A stretch of 64,000 bases of DNA from an uncultured Aquimarina sp. (GCF_947492965.1 NZ_CANLOZ010000001.1:682001-746000), one strand, 5' to 3'; shown: positions 54,966 to 63,664, counted from the stretch's first letter. The notes: generated by a model not told the origin, from the sequence alone. A program made the numbers and translations.

Positions 54966-55347
54966 ATGGAATGATTTGAGGTTTTATATTAGTGTAATTT
55001 TGTTGGTATTTGTTACTGTAAAATTTGATCTTTTTGCTAACGCTAAAAATATAATTCTTATTGGAGGGTTTTTCCCCTTTGTTCAGGGTTTTCGATGATG
55101 CGCAGTTAAATCGGATAAATTGTATAATACATTTTTAAATTAACAATAATAGGTTAATATCAATTTGATTAAGAAAAACAAGTTTGATGTAGTCAATATT
55201 TTCGTCAAAATGATTTTTTAGAAACTTTGATCTTTAAGAGTTATAATAAAATTATAATTGGACCAATTCTGTTTTAACAATATGTTAATCTCCTTACAAA
55301 TTAGAAAATGTTTTGGTTTTCTAGTATCTTAGTATAAAAAGTAAGGA
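54966..55347. other. Divergent promoter region between vgrG and a lipoprotein gene
   Basis: A 382-bp gap with no gene. It is AT-rich apart from a GC-rich paired box at 55063-55094. Long A/T tracts fill the rest; no clear TTG/TAnnTTTG promoter stands out, although TAGTATCTTAG about 20 bp before the plus-strand gene is a weak candidate. Confidence 0.5.
55063..55094. promoter_or_regulatory. Paired GG/CC box upstream of vgrG
   Basis: Box 1 AGGGTTTTTCCCC (55065-55077) and a weaker box 2 AGGGTTTTCG (55085-55094), about 20 bp apart, stand out in an AT-rich region 100 bp before the vgrG start. Similar pairs occur at 62515 and 62979. A shared activator or repressor site is possible. Confidence 0.35.
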
Positions 55348-55887
55348 ATGCTTAGAAATATCATAGTATTATTTCTGGTAGTAATATGTAGCTCTTGTAA
55401 TCGGGGAAAACAACAAGAAGAACCTACAAATGAATTAAAGGGATGGCAAGTCGTGTATGTCAATGACGATCAAGGAAATCCTCTATCTGGAAATATTAAT
55501 GACCTAAAAAAAGCCGTTCGACAAGGATGTGTTGTTCGTGTGGGTTGGGGAATAAAAAATGAGTACAAAAAAGATCGTTTGCGTAGAACTTTTGAAGTAG
55601 AACATACTGCAGAAGCACAATTTTTAACGATTTCTGAAGGCCATGTATTTGCGCAACTGGACCGAATTATGGGTCAAGCACCTTCTCGAGAGCGTCCTAA
55701 AATAAATCTTGTAAAGACTCATTATTGGCATTCTGTACTTGGAACCACAGGAGAAATGACTCAGGTATACCAAGATCATCATGATATAGATAAAAGTGAT
55801 GAATTTATAGAAGATGTAAAAATGACTTGGTATGTAAATGCAAATGATTGCGACTATAAAGGTAATCCTAATCAACCTTTACATTAA
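55348..55887 (+). CDS. Lipoprotein of unknown function
   Basis: 179 residues with a lipobox (VVICSSCNRG). The mature part has a strand-rich segment (GWQVVYVNDDQGNPLSGNIN) and a His-containing C-terminal half (VKTHYWHSVLGTTGEMTQVY, YQDHHDID). No family is recognised. It is divergent from vgrG and upstream of the DUF302 lipoprotein gene, which starts 72 bp after it. Confidence 0.6.
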   Translation: MLRNIIVLFLVVICSSCNRGKQQEEPTNELKGWQVVYVNDDQGNPLSGNINDLKKAVRQGCVVRVGWGIKNEYKKDRLRRTFEVEHTAEAQFLTISEGHVFAQLDRIMGQAPSRERPKINLVKTHYWHSVLGTTGEMTQVYQDHHDIDKSDEFIEDVKMTWYVNANDCDYKGNPNQPLH

Positions 55888-55959
55888 AATCAGAATGCTA
55901 TGGAAATGATTGTTAGTAAATTCCATCTGATAATTGAAGAAAAAATAAAATATAAGCAG

Positions 55960-56475
55960 ATGAAACAATCTATCATTTTTACGCTTTGTGCTTTCATGTT
56001 GTTTTCGTGTAATCAAGCAACAAAAGATACGTCTAATACCACGAAAAATACAGAAGAAGAACGTATGGAAATCACTTCAAAACAAGGTTTAATTATTAAG
56101 AAAAGCACTCAAAGTTTCGATAAAACCTATTCAAAATTAGTAGATATCATAGAAAATAATCCTAACCTTAAGATTATCGCACAATTAGATCATCAGGTAA
56201 ATGCTGCGTCAGTGGGCTTAACTCTAAATCCAACAAAAATTATCATGTTTGGCAATCCAAAACTAGGCACGCCTCTGATGCAGAGTGCGCAATCTACTGG
56301 ACTAGATCTTCCGCAGAAAATATTAGTATCGCAAGATGATCATGGTATTGTACAGATATCCTATAACGACCCTCAATACCTACGACAACGTCATGGAATA
56401 GAACATAAAGACGAGGTACTTACTAAAATAAGTGGAGCACTGGATAAAATAACATCTGCAGCAGCAGGATTATAA
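55960..56475 (+). CDS. DUF302 lipoprotein
   Basis: 171 residues from the start MKQSIIFTLCAFMLFSCNQ, which carries a lipobox; an in-frame ATG 60 bp upstream would lack a signal. Residues about 40-165 are a DUF302 domain: LIIKKSTQSFDKTYSKLVDI, VGLTLNPTKIIMFGNPKLGT, GLDLPQKILVSQDDHGIVQI. DUF302 proteins are small, often envelope-associated, and of unknown function. It ends 1 bp from the convergent gene at 56477. Confidence 0.85.
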   Translation: MKQSIIFTLCAFMLFSCNQATKDTSNTTKNTEEERMEITSKQGLIIKKSTQSFDKTYSKLVDIIENNPNLKIIAQLDHQVNAASVGLTLNPTKIIMFGNPKLGTPLMQSAQSTGLDLPQKILVSQDDHGIVQISYNDPQYLRQRHGIEHKDEVLTKISGALDKITSAAAGL

Positions 56476-56476
56476 T

Positions 56477-56821
56477 TTAATTCTGAAGTTTTACTTTAAT
56501 AGGCCCTCCACTGGAAACGTAGCTTCCTCCAACTTCATCTAGATTGACATTTAGCTCTTCGCTTGTACTTATTTTATTAATATCTACTCGCAATTGATCA
56601 TAAGTGCTTACTCCTTTGATGTTTACATCAATTTCATCGGATGTATCTAGCTTTACAGTAATGGTTCCGTCATCATTAAGAGGTACTAGTCCATAATTTA
56701 ATGGTGTGGAAGATTCGCTAGCATATGCTTTCGGGATAATATTGATGTCTTTGATTATAATTATAGATAAGGCAATGGCGATAATGGTAAGAACTACTTT
56801 GGTATAAGTATCAGTTTTCAT
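56477..56821 (-). CDS. Membrane-anchored small protein of unknown function
   Basis: 114 residues from the start MKTDTYTKVVLTIIAIALSI; an in-frame ATG 39 bp upstream adds only a hydrophobic leader and is less likely. One membrane helix (about 8-28) is followed by a strand-rich periplasmic domain with repeats of the kind V-x-I-x-V and DEIDVNIKG. The function is unknown. The nearby patatin operon ends with a terminator 20 bp upstream of this start. Confidence 0.6.
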   Translation of the reverse strand: MKTDTYTKVVLTIIAIALSIIIIKDINIIPKAYASESSTPLNYGLVPLNDDGTITVKLDTSDEIDVNIKGVSTYDQLRVDINKISTSEELNVNLDEVGGSYVSSGGPIKVKLQN

Positions 56822-56841
56822 AATTGATATATTTTGTAAGA

Positions 56842-56883
56842 AAATCATCAAAAACCACACCGAGACGTGGTTTTTGATGATTT
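56842..56883 (-). terminator. Terminator after the patatin gene
   Basis: A perfect 17-bp inverted repeat (56842-56858 against 56867-56883) with an 8-base loop lies just past the patatin stop. The arm AAATCATCAAAAACCAC ends with A/T bases, so T-rich sequence follows the stem on the minus strand. Confidence 0.8.
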
Positions 56884-56908
56884 ATAATACGGTTAGATTA
56901 GTAATATA

Positions 56909-59821
56909 CTATTCTCGTAGTAATTTTTTGTCTAAAGATTCGGTTTGTTCTTTAAAATACCATCCTTCTTGTCCATTTGATAGTTTTTGTAAATCAATTT
57001 CTAATAATGGATTTACATGATAATTAATGTTTTTTAGTGAATAATGTAAAGAGGTATTTTCATCATTAATAGATGGTTTTATCAATGGAAGATTGAATTT
57101 ATCCAATCGCATTTCTATGATAATATCTTTATAGTTATTTTCGATAGCAATACGTTTTCGTTTTGGATATAAATTACCATCAATGTCGTTGGGCATTTGT
57201 ACCTTGTCTGATAGTGATAAACCAAGTCGATCGATTTCTATGGAGTCTATTTTTAGGAAATCTGCGTTTTGTGAAGTGGCATTGGTTCTCAAGATATTTT
57301 GCTGTTTTATATATTCTAAAAGTGATACTTGGAAATAGTACTGATACCTCTTTTTGTTTCCTGAAATTTTAATAATATGCTCAACAGCCTTTCCTTTTTT
57401 TATAGTATCATCTGCACAACGAAACATAAGTTTTTTATTGAGCTGTATATCACTAAGAATAGAAATAGTAACCGGTTCCAAGGGCATATAATTTATTTGA
57501 TCAACTCCTTTACGTATAAGATTTTTTAAAATATTTGATCCTCGCCAAGGTGATTTTTTAAAAATCGAAGAAACAAACAATCCAGCGGATACAATAGGCA
57601 TTGCTAGAGTACCTAATAATGATGTTGCTACGAACGGTATTTTTAATAAAATAAATTTCAAATATTTATTACTTAATAGTGCTCCTTTTAATCGTGTAAC
57701 AGAAGGATTGAAAAGGTTTTGTTCTAATGCCGCTGCATAAGTACCCTTATTATTAAAAAAGTCAATTTCTTCGATTTGATCGGTGAGTTTTTTTTCAAAA
57801 TTCAGGAAGTTATCGCTTGCAATAAAAGGTCTGTTGGGCCTAAAGCCGCCTAAACTTTCTTTTAAAGATATTAAAGTACTTAAACGCGCAAAGGCAAAGG
57901 AATAGTTTCTTGCTTTCTCTGAGGCAAACCCACCAAAAGCTTCAATTTCACTTCCAGGGAGTTCTATCGTATTAAGAGTTTTGTTAATCGGAAGGATGGC
58001 AGCACGATATGCATTCTCATTTTTACCATCCGTATTTAGTGCAAAATCAGCGATCACTTTAAAAACGGTCTGCGCAAATACGTTTTGATTCTCTTTTTTA
58101 GTAAGTTTTAGAGTGTTATATACGGTTGCAATATCTAAGGATTTAGATGTTGCTATAGTATTGTCGATTAATTTTTTCAGTTTTTCCAGATCATCCAATT
58201 CCAAGTGGATACAAGCTTCGTGATTTAAAGATGAATCTTTGCAATTTTTTTCAATTTCAGCAAGAAAATAGATCATAGGATCTCGAGTTCCTAGAGATAT
58301 CATGCCATTTTGAAGATTTTTGGTAATCTTATTAAAAGCGGTTGCAATGATTTCTACGGTTAGGTTATGACTCATATCTGTATTAGCGTCCAAATATTTG
58401 AAGATGGTTTTCCTAAGCTCAAAATTTTCTTGTATATCAATTATTTTATGCTCTTCTTTAATGCTTCCCTGATTGGTGAGTACTCCTAATATACTAGATA
58501 CATTGCCAAAGAGCTTGCCCAATTCTTTCTTGAAAGAAACTTCGTTTCCAGATTTTTTTACTGGTGAAAAGGCGGATATTTTAAAAGAATGATATTGTTC
58601 TTTTCGTACAATAGGATCTACAAATAGGATTAGTCTTTCTTCATTGTTTGTTACTCGTCCAAAATCCTGAAAAGTTCCTATTTTAAAAGCTTCTCGAATG
58701 GGTTCGTTATTAAAAGTACCTCCGTCGATATATGGGAAATTAAAAGATTCATAATCTAAAGTATTGTTGTTCTCTTCAGCAAAGTAGCTGTTCTGTGTAA
58801 AGGTGTTATTGTTCTTATGCTGATGACCTACGATTTCCTGCTGTATTTTGCTAAAAGAAGAAGGCCAACTAGTATGCTTTTTGGAATCACCAAATTCTGC
58901 TTTGTATCGTTTTAAGATCACGGGTTCAAAGGCAATAGGAAAGGCTCCACAACCAAGTGCTGAAGCCGATATAGTAGCCCACGCACTCCTGTCTGTCATT
59001 TTGAAGTGTGTGGGCTGGTTTGGTTTTGGGTTACTGCAAAATTTTAACCAACGCGAATCGGTTTCTTTGCCGTCTTTTTCAATTGCTGTTTCATCGAAAA
59101 CAAAATCTATAACTCGCAGTTCTGAGTGATTTTCTGATCCTACAGATTTTAAAAAGTTCTGTTGTAATCGATCCTTATCAGAATTTCCATTGGTACTATC
59201 TTTAGAAAAGTCAATTTCAATAGGTAATAAGTTGGTAAGAGAACAAGCAAAAATGACTCTCTTAGGATCTAATAACTGCCTTCTGGAAACATCAACTCCA
59301 TCAGAAGTCATTAAATAGTTCTTCGTAAGATCTTCTAATAATTTTCGGTCTAATAAAGAGAAAGACTCGTTGGGTTTTATAGGGTTTTTAGAGCGATTTT
59401 CGTTATTATATAGTTTTACAGAATCCACTTCTTTAACCCATAGTTTATGCTGGATTTTTTGTGCTAGTTGAAGCGCTTTTAAGGTTTCAAACTTGCCTTT
59501 ATGTTTTTCTGCTTTAGCGACATCATCGGAGAAGTATTCTTTGATAATTTCATTTAATAAATCCTGTTCGGTAAGCTGGTTATTTACCAATGGAATCATA
59601 GAGCGATAGTCTATAAGACATTTAAGCATTATAGTTAAAGCAATAGCTCCTGCACTTGCTCCACTCATACCATCTACGATTACCTGATCATAGTCATTAT
59701 TGTCATTGTCTTTACCATAAAGAACTAATAATTTTAATGCTTCTGTTAACGCCGCACCAGAAAAAGAGCCTAATGAAACTCCTCCTCCCATCGCTAAACA
59801 TACACGAAGTGTTTTTCCCAT
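56909..59821 (-). CDS. Large patatin-like phospholipase
   Basis: 970 residues, unusually long for a patatin. The N-terminus has the oxyanion-type glycine loop AMGGGVSLGSFSGAAL; nucleophile Ser56 sits in DGMSGASAGAIA and the dyad Asp366 in FPYIDGGTFNNEPIREAF. So the lipase dyad is intact. Residues about 400-970 are not a recognised domain; a hydrophobic stretch near 720-760 (FVATSLLGTLAMPIVSAGLF) could insert in a membrane. No signal peptide is present. Patatins of this type include type VI-delivered phospholipases; location 2 kb from vgrG makes that possible but unproven. Confidence 0.85.
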   Translation of the reverse strand: MGKTLRVCLAMGGGVSLGSFSGAALTEALKLLVLYGKDNDNNDYDQVIVDGMSGASAGAIALTIMLKCLIDYRSMIPLVNNQLTEQDLLNEIIKEYFSDDVAKAEKHKGKFETLKALQLAQKIQHKLWVKEVDSVKLYNNENRSKNPIKPNESFSLLDRKLLEDLTKNYLMTSDGVDVSRRQLLDPKRVIFACSLTNLLPIEIDFSKDSTNGNSDKDRLQQNFLKSVGSENHSELRVIDFVFDETAIEKDGKETDSRWLKFCSNPKPNQPTHFKMTDRSAWATISASALGCGAFPIAFEPVILKRYKAEFGDSKKHTSWPSSFSKIQQEIVGHQHKNNNTFTQNSYFAEENNNTLDYESFNFPYIDGGTFNNEPIREAFKIGTFQDFGRVTNNEERLILFVDPIVRKEQYHSFKISAFSPVKKSGNEVSFKKELGKLFGNVSSILGVLTNQGSIKEEHKIIDIQENFELRKTIFKYLDANTDMSHNLTVEIIATAFNKITKNLQNGMISLGTRDPMIYFLAEIEKNCKDSSLNHEACIHLELDDLEKLKKLIDNTIATSKSLDIATVYNTLKLTKKENQNVFAQTVFKVIADFALNTDGKNENAYRAAILPINKTLNTIELPGSEIEAFGGFASEKARNYSFAFARLSTLISLKESLGGFRPNRPFIASDNFLNFEKKLTDQIEEIDFFNNKGTYAAALEQNLFNPSVTRLKGALLSNKYLKFILLKIPFVATSLLGTLAMPIVSAGLFVSSIFKKSPWRGSNILKNLIRKGVDQINYMPLEPVTISILSDIQLNKKLMFRCADDTIKKGKAVEHIIKISGNKKRYQYYFQVSLLEYIKQQNILRTNATSQNADFLKIDSIEIDRLGLSLSDKVQMPNDIDGNLYPKRKRIAIENNYKDIIIEMRLDKFNLPLIKPSINDENTSLHYSLKNINYHVNPLLEIDLQKLSNGQEGWYFKEQTESLDKKLLRE

Positions 59822-59860
59822 GATTTCTTGTGTTATTTGTTATACAAACATTTTATTTTA

Positions 59861-59875
59861 TCACCGATTCGGTGA
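59861..59875. promoter_or_regulatory. Perfect palindrome upstream of the patatin gene
   Basis: TCACCGATTCGGTGA is a 15-base palindrome (odd centre) flanked by TTTTA and CAAAA, in the 93-bp gap before the patatin gene. It may be an operator or an RNA hairpin after the upstream gene. There is no T tract for a strong terminator. Confidence 0.4.
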
Positions 59876-59914
59876 CAAAATTTTCTAGGGGATGTTTAGC
59901 AAAAAAAAGCTTAC

Positions 59915-60835
59915 TTAATCTCGATTCATATATCTCGATTTACTAATCTTTTGTTGCATTTGCGGAGCAGGTGGGGTTGTAGGGATATTTACCGGGGATG
60001 TTTCAGAGGTGTCTTCATTAGAATGTATATCTGTACTTACATCATCATTATCATTTGGATTGCTAGGATCAGGAGCTGTATCTGGTGCTTCGGGACTAAC
60101 AGGAGTGCCTGGTTTCCCTGAGGTTTCGGTAGGAGTAATGCCAAATAGCGTGCCTGCTGCAGCTTTTAATCTTTCAGTAAATTCCTGAGAGGCAAAACCA
60201 GAAATAATAGCAAGACTCATAAAAGATACCATTCCTCTAAATGAAATATATTCATTGTCATAACTTGGATTAGCAGTAGAAGAAATGATAAGATGTGATA
60301 TAAAAAAGATTAATAATCCAGATATGGCAGCCGTTAAAGGTCTAATAAGATAGGGGATAAATAAATTATCTGGAAAATATTGTTCTTCTCGGTAAAATTC
60401 AAAAATACCTCTTAGATTCGCTAATACACCTCCTAGCATTCCTGCTAGAAACATTACAACAAGCATGTCTAGAAAATTAACGTGCTCAACATCTTTCGCG
60501 ATCTCTTCTTCTTGTTCATCTGGTGTAAGTTTATTCTTCTTTGCATCGGTAGAAACTGCTAAATTTACCCGTGTTTTAGATATGGCTGCTTTGGTAGTAT
60601 CTCTAATGATTGTATCTATTTCAATGGGTTTCGATGGCATAGGTTGCACAGCAACGGTAGAGGAATCCACAGCATTGTTATTTTCATTTATTACTTCTTG
60701 TTTGTCTGTTTTTTTATTTTCTTCCTCATCAAAAAAATCTTTATCATATACCAGCACATAAAAGTAACTATACAAAAGTAACACTGAGGTAATAGCTAGT
60801 ACAACATTGTATAAGATGGTTATTGTCGGTTTCAT
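59915..60835 (-). CDS. Inner-membrane protein with proline-rich tail
   Basis: 306 residues: one N-terminal helix (about 7-27), a polar periplasmic or cytoplasmic loop, three more helices (about 122-142, 165-185, 200-218), then a low-complexity Pro/Asp/Ser tail from about 238 (GKPGTPVSPEAPDTAPDPSN). RGIFEFYREEQYFPDN and FASQEFTERLKAAAGTLFG are probably conserved blocks. The family is unknown. It is the gene before patatin in a four-gene run with gaps of 53 and 93 bp, so it may help anchor or export the phospholipase (inference). Confidence 0.6.
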   Translation of the reverse strand: MKPTITILYNVVLAITSVLLLYSYFYVLVYDKDFFDEEENKKTDKQEVINENNNAVDSSTVAVQPMPSKPIEIDTIIRDTTKAAISKTRVNLAVSTDAKKNKLTPDEQEEEIAKDVEHVNFLDMLVVMFLAGMLGGVLANLRGIFEFYREEQYFPDNLFIPYLIRPLTAAISGLLIFFISHLIISSTANPSYDNEYISFRGMVSFMSLAIISGFASQEFTERLKAAAGTLFGITPTETSGKPGTPVSPEAPDTAPDPSNPNDNDDVSTDIHSNEDTSETSPVNIPTTPPAPQMQQKISKSRYMNRD

Positions 60836-60888
60836 GAGTATTGGATCAGTATTGAATTTTTACTTAGATTATTTGTGTCTTTTATACT

Positions 60889-61920
60889 TCATTTTTTTGC
60901 TTGACTAAAATTCCATTTAATTCCTGGTTTTAGAATAACATCTTCGTCACCAGTAATTGCGTTAGTTTCTTTCTTTAGGGATACAAAAAGAGTAATACTC
61001 GGAATTAAATATGCCTCAGCATATCCACCAAAATCTATACTTTCTGTTATACTATTATGATATGCTTCTGCAGATAAAATTAGTTTTTGTCCATATTTTC
61101 TAAGTGCAATTCCACTAATGAATCCGTCATTATCTGTAGCTTGCGGTGTTTGTTCATAACGATACATAATCATTCCATTAATACTCATTCCACTTTTACC
61201 GAAATCATATTGACCTACAAGCCAAGCTTGATGTCTATAGGTAACAATGCTGTCGGTTTTAAAAGAGTTATCTCTTGCTCTACCAGCAATAGCATATCCT
61301 AGGGCTAGAGAACCTCCAGCTTTTTCCATGTAGCGAGTTTTTGCATTTATGTATGCTTGTTTTAGAGCAGGATTATCTACAACGGTTCCTGCATCATCAG
61401 AATTCATAGGTCCTGGATCTGTATCGGGGAGTAGCGCATTATCAATATCTTTTCCTAGTTCTTCATCGAATATAAGATCTTTACTGTCAAATAGTGTAGC
61501 TCTTAGTCCTCCAGAAAATAACAAATCGTCAGGGAAATCCATAGAATTTATAGTAGCGATAGATAATTGGAGATTTGCAAGAAATCTTTTCCCGTAATTA
61601 TTTCTGTATTCTTTTACACTTTTTAGTCTGCCACCAAAAGCGAAATATGGATTGAAATCAAAAGCCAATCCAGGGCTTACTTCATTACCGCTTAAAAAAT
61701 TACTAGCCAGTTGCGTAATAATTTCTTGAGGAGTACTAGCTCTCATGATAGTTGTAGGATTGGCATCTAGCACCGCGAAAGCAGGACTCTCAGGAACATT
61801 GTAATCCAGCTTAAAAGCGTAGGCACCTTGATTATCACCAGGTAATTCGGAATCTTGCGAATACCCAACAAGTGTAATAAAACTTATTAGTAGTAGATAA
61901 CTTATTCTGTGTCTTTCCAT
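60889..61920 (-). CDS. Outer-membrane beta-barrel-like protein
   Basis: 343 residues with a signal peptide (LVGYSQDS). From about 75 on there are alternating short strands with aromatic ends (FDFNPYFAFGGRLKSVKEYR, MSINGMIMYRYEQTP, KLILSAEAYHNSITESIDFG, AYLIPSITLFVSLKKETN) that suggest a 10-12-strand barrel, ending GIKWNFSQAKK. Not a named family. Its start overlaps the preceding gene by 19 bp, so these two are translationally coupled. Confidence 0.65.
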   Translation of the reverse strand: MERHRISYLLLISFITLVGYSQDSELPGDNQGAYAFKLDYNVPESPAFAVLDANPTTIMRASTPQEIITQLASNFLSGNEVSPGLAFDFNPYFAFGGRLKSVKEYRNNYGKRFLANLQLSIATINSMDFPDDLLFSGGLRATLFDSKDLIFDEELGKDIDNALLPDTDPGPMNSDDAGTVVDNPALKQAYINAKTRYMEKAGGSLALGYAIAGRARDNSFKTDSIVTYRHQAWLVGQYDFGKSGMSINGMIMYRYEQTPQATDNDGFISGIALRKYGQKLILSAEAYHNSITESIDFGGYAEAYLIPSITLFVSLKKETNAITGDEDVILKPGIKWNFSQAKK

Positions 61921-62345
61921 AGGTCAGAAGTTGAAAAGTTATCATTGATAAGATGTTTGAAAATCACATGATTTCCAAATTTTAATTGTTTTCCATCAGA
62001 ACATTTAGGAACAAGACGCGATGATTGCTTTGTCCATCGATTTTTTCCATCTTGTATCACAGTAATACTAAATTCTCCTCGTAACACATTTGGTATAGAA
62101 GAACAAGCATTGATAGACCATGCAAGAGAATCATTTTCTATTTCGTTCGGTTTTTCTAATAGAATAAATTCATCTACACCATCATCACCAGTAATAACAT
62201 TAAATTTCTCTTTCTTTTCCCATTTCCCGTTTTGAAGTTCCCACAGAACAAAAATTGATCCGGATCTAATTCCGTTATTGGCGGTTACTCTAACTTTTAA
62301 AGAGCCACCGTCTGGATCAATTAAACAATAATTTGATTTCGGCAT
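61902..62345 (-). CDS. Cytoplasmic protein of unknown function
   Basis: 147 residues, no signal peptide, three cysteines, predicted beta-sandwich (SLKVRVTANNGIRSGSIFVL, RGEFSITVIQDGKNRWTKQS). No family is recognised. It leads the run 62345-56909 that ends with the patatin gene, and a paired GG/CC box lies 170 bp upstream of its start. The absence of a signal peptide, next to an outer-membrane-like partner, is notable. Confidence 0.5.
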   Translation of the reverse strand: MPKSNYCLIDPDGGSLKVRVTANNGIRSGSIFVLWELQNGKWEKKEKFNVITGDDGVDEFILLEKPNEIENDSLAWSINACSSIPNVLRGEFSITVIQDGKNRWTKQSSRLVPKCSDGKQLKFGNHVIFKHLINDNFSTSDLWKDTE

Positions 62346-62514
62346 GATGGGTATGGTTTTAAGTTTTTGATATTTTTAAGCGTATTTAGATTTTAAAAAG
62401 AAAGAATGCTATCAATAGTTTTGGTTAAGATGGCAATCTATTGTGTCCAAATAGGATAAAGTTATCTTTATAAATCTTACTCTAAAAATACATTAAAACC
62501 TTGATATCAGTTAT

Positions 62515-62546
62515 AGGTTAATACCCCTTTTTTTTGGTAAAATGCC
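62515..62546. promoter_or_regulatory. Paired GG/CC box upstream of the patatin run
   Basis: AGGTTAATACCCC (62515-62527) and GGTAAAATGCC (62536-62546) have centres 20 bp apart, joined by a T run. The pattern matches the boxes at 55063 and 62979. Confidence 0.35.
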
Positions 62547-62593
62547 GTTTTTAATAGTAAAGTTAATTTTGAAGTCAATTAAGCAGATGATTA

Positions 62594-62911
62594 CTACCAC
62601 TCTGTGATCTGGGTATTGACTTTTGATACCTTTATTTCCACGAATATTGTATCTACAGTTTTATAACTATGAATACCGTCTTTGCTCTTAGCTATTCTTC
62701 TTTTATTTCGTCTAATTTCTCTTTTTATTTTTCTCCATTCTCTATCAGCATCCTTCAATGCTTTCTTGTTGTTAGCTTTCTTGTTTTTGTCATTTTCAGT
62801 GTTAGAAGAATACGTTGATGTAGTATTTGTATTCTCCATAGTGGTAGCTTGTCCAATAAGATTTTGACCAGACCAAATCAAAGCGATAGTTAATAATATT
62901 CTCAATTTCAT
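62594..62911 (-). CDS. Small secreted protein with a basic helix and a C-terminal Trp (paralogue A)
   Basis: 105 residues with a signal peptide (LIGQATTM), a Ser/Thr/Asn-rich stretch, a strongly basic helix (WRKIKREIRRNKRRIAKS) and the tail KTVDTIFVEIKVSKVNTQIT ending EW. The tail aligns with the protein at 63105 (K-x-VDT-x-FV-x-I and a Gln-containing end with a final Trp). Function unknown. A paired GG/CC box lies 68 bp upstream. Confidence 0.6.
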   Translation of the reverse strand: MKLRILLTIALIWSGQNLIGQATTMENTNTTSTYSSNTENDKNKKANNKKALKDADREWRKIKREIRRNKRRIAKSKDGIHSYKTVDTIFVEIKVSKVNTQITEW

Positions 62912-62978
62912 AATAGATGGGTTTTTAATTACTTGATTTACAGTTGCTAAATTAATTTATATTGTCATTCCAAAACAG

Positions 62979-63014
62979 AGGGAAAATGTCCCTTTTTGAT
63001 CAGGAATTATCCCC
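62979..63014. promoter_or_regulatory. Paired GG/CC box upstream of small secreted protein gene
   Basis: AGGGAAAATGTCCC (62979-62992) and AGGAATTATCCCC (63002-63014) are two near-palindromes with centres about 22 bp apart. They are the best formed of the three similar pairs and lie 68 bp before the start at 62911. Confidence 0.4.
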
Positions 63015-63051
63015 TAGCACTATAGAACATCTTTAATTTATGTGTATAAAC

Positions 63052-63085
63052 AAAAAAGGATGTCAACTTCTTGACATCCTTTTTT
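63052..63085. terminator. Bidirectional-looking terminator
   Basis: AAAAGGATGTCAA (63054-63066) and TTGACATCCTTTT (63071-63083) form a 13-bp perfect stem with a 4-base loop, flanked by A and T runs. It lies just past the end of the minus-strand gene at 63105 and is its terminator. Confidence 0.85.
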
Positions 63086-63104
63086 AACTATAATGAATTA
63101 TTTT

Positions 63105-63479
63105 TTACCAACCTGATAGTTGCGATTTATCACTTGTTGTAGGTGGAATTAATACAAAAACTGTATCTACTATTTTAGAAGCAAAGATTTCTTTCTGGTC
63201 TTTCATTCTTTGTTTAGTAGTTAGCATCTGCTTTTTGATATCTGCCCATTCTTCATCAGAATATGGTCTCGATGATACATCTTTTGATGCTGATTCAGGC
63301 TCTTCAGGAGTTTTTATAATAAGTCTATCTGCAGAAACAGAATTGTCTTCATTATAAGAACCTTCTTCAATTTTAAGATCAACTTCTTTAATTGACTTTG
63401 TGTTGTTTTTGTAATCTTGTCCAAAAGAAAAACCAAAAACACAAAGCATTATAAAAGTAACAGCAATTTTTATTTTCAT
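63105..63479 (-). CDS. Small secreted protein with a C-terminal Trp (paralogue B)
   Basis: 124 residues from the start MKIKIAVTFIMLCVFGFSFG; an in-frame ATG 30 bp upstream adds a polar leader. Signal peptide, acidic middle, then an EW-ADIKKQMLTTKQRMKDQK helix and the tail KIVDTVFVLIPPTTSDKSQL ending SGW. The last 50 residues match paralogue A in spacing and key residues (EW near the helix start, VDT-FV-I, final W). Function unknown. Confidence 0.6.
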   Translation of the reverse strand: MKIKIAVTFIMLCVFGFSFGQDYKNNTKSIKEVDLKIEEGSYNEDNSVSADRLIIKTPEEPESASKDVSSRPYSDEEWADIKKQMLTTKQRMKDQKEIFASKIVDTVFVLIPPTTSDKSQLSGW

Positions 63480-63664
63480 TTTAATACTTTTTGAAAAATT
63501 GATTATCAAGACTAAATATATTTTAAAATGATAACCTTTATTTTAATAATTTAGTATTCGTAGGTCTTCTTATAGTATCCGAAAATATGATCAATTAAAA
63601 ATGATATAATTCCAAATATATAAAGTATTGGAGGCTATAAAGTTACGTGAAAATTACGATATAG

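Noticed and set aside
48163..63509. Prophage or integrative element
   Set aside because: No integrase, transposase, capsid, tail tube or sheath gene, and no tRNA or clear att repeats. VgrG is of the type VI kind and codon use does not obviously differ.
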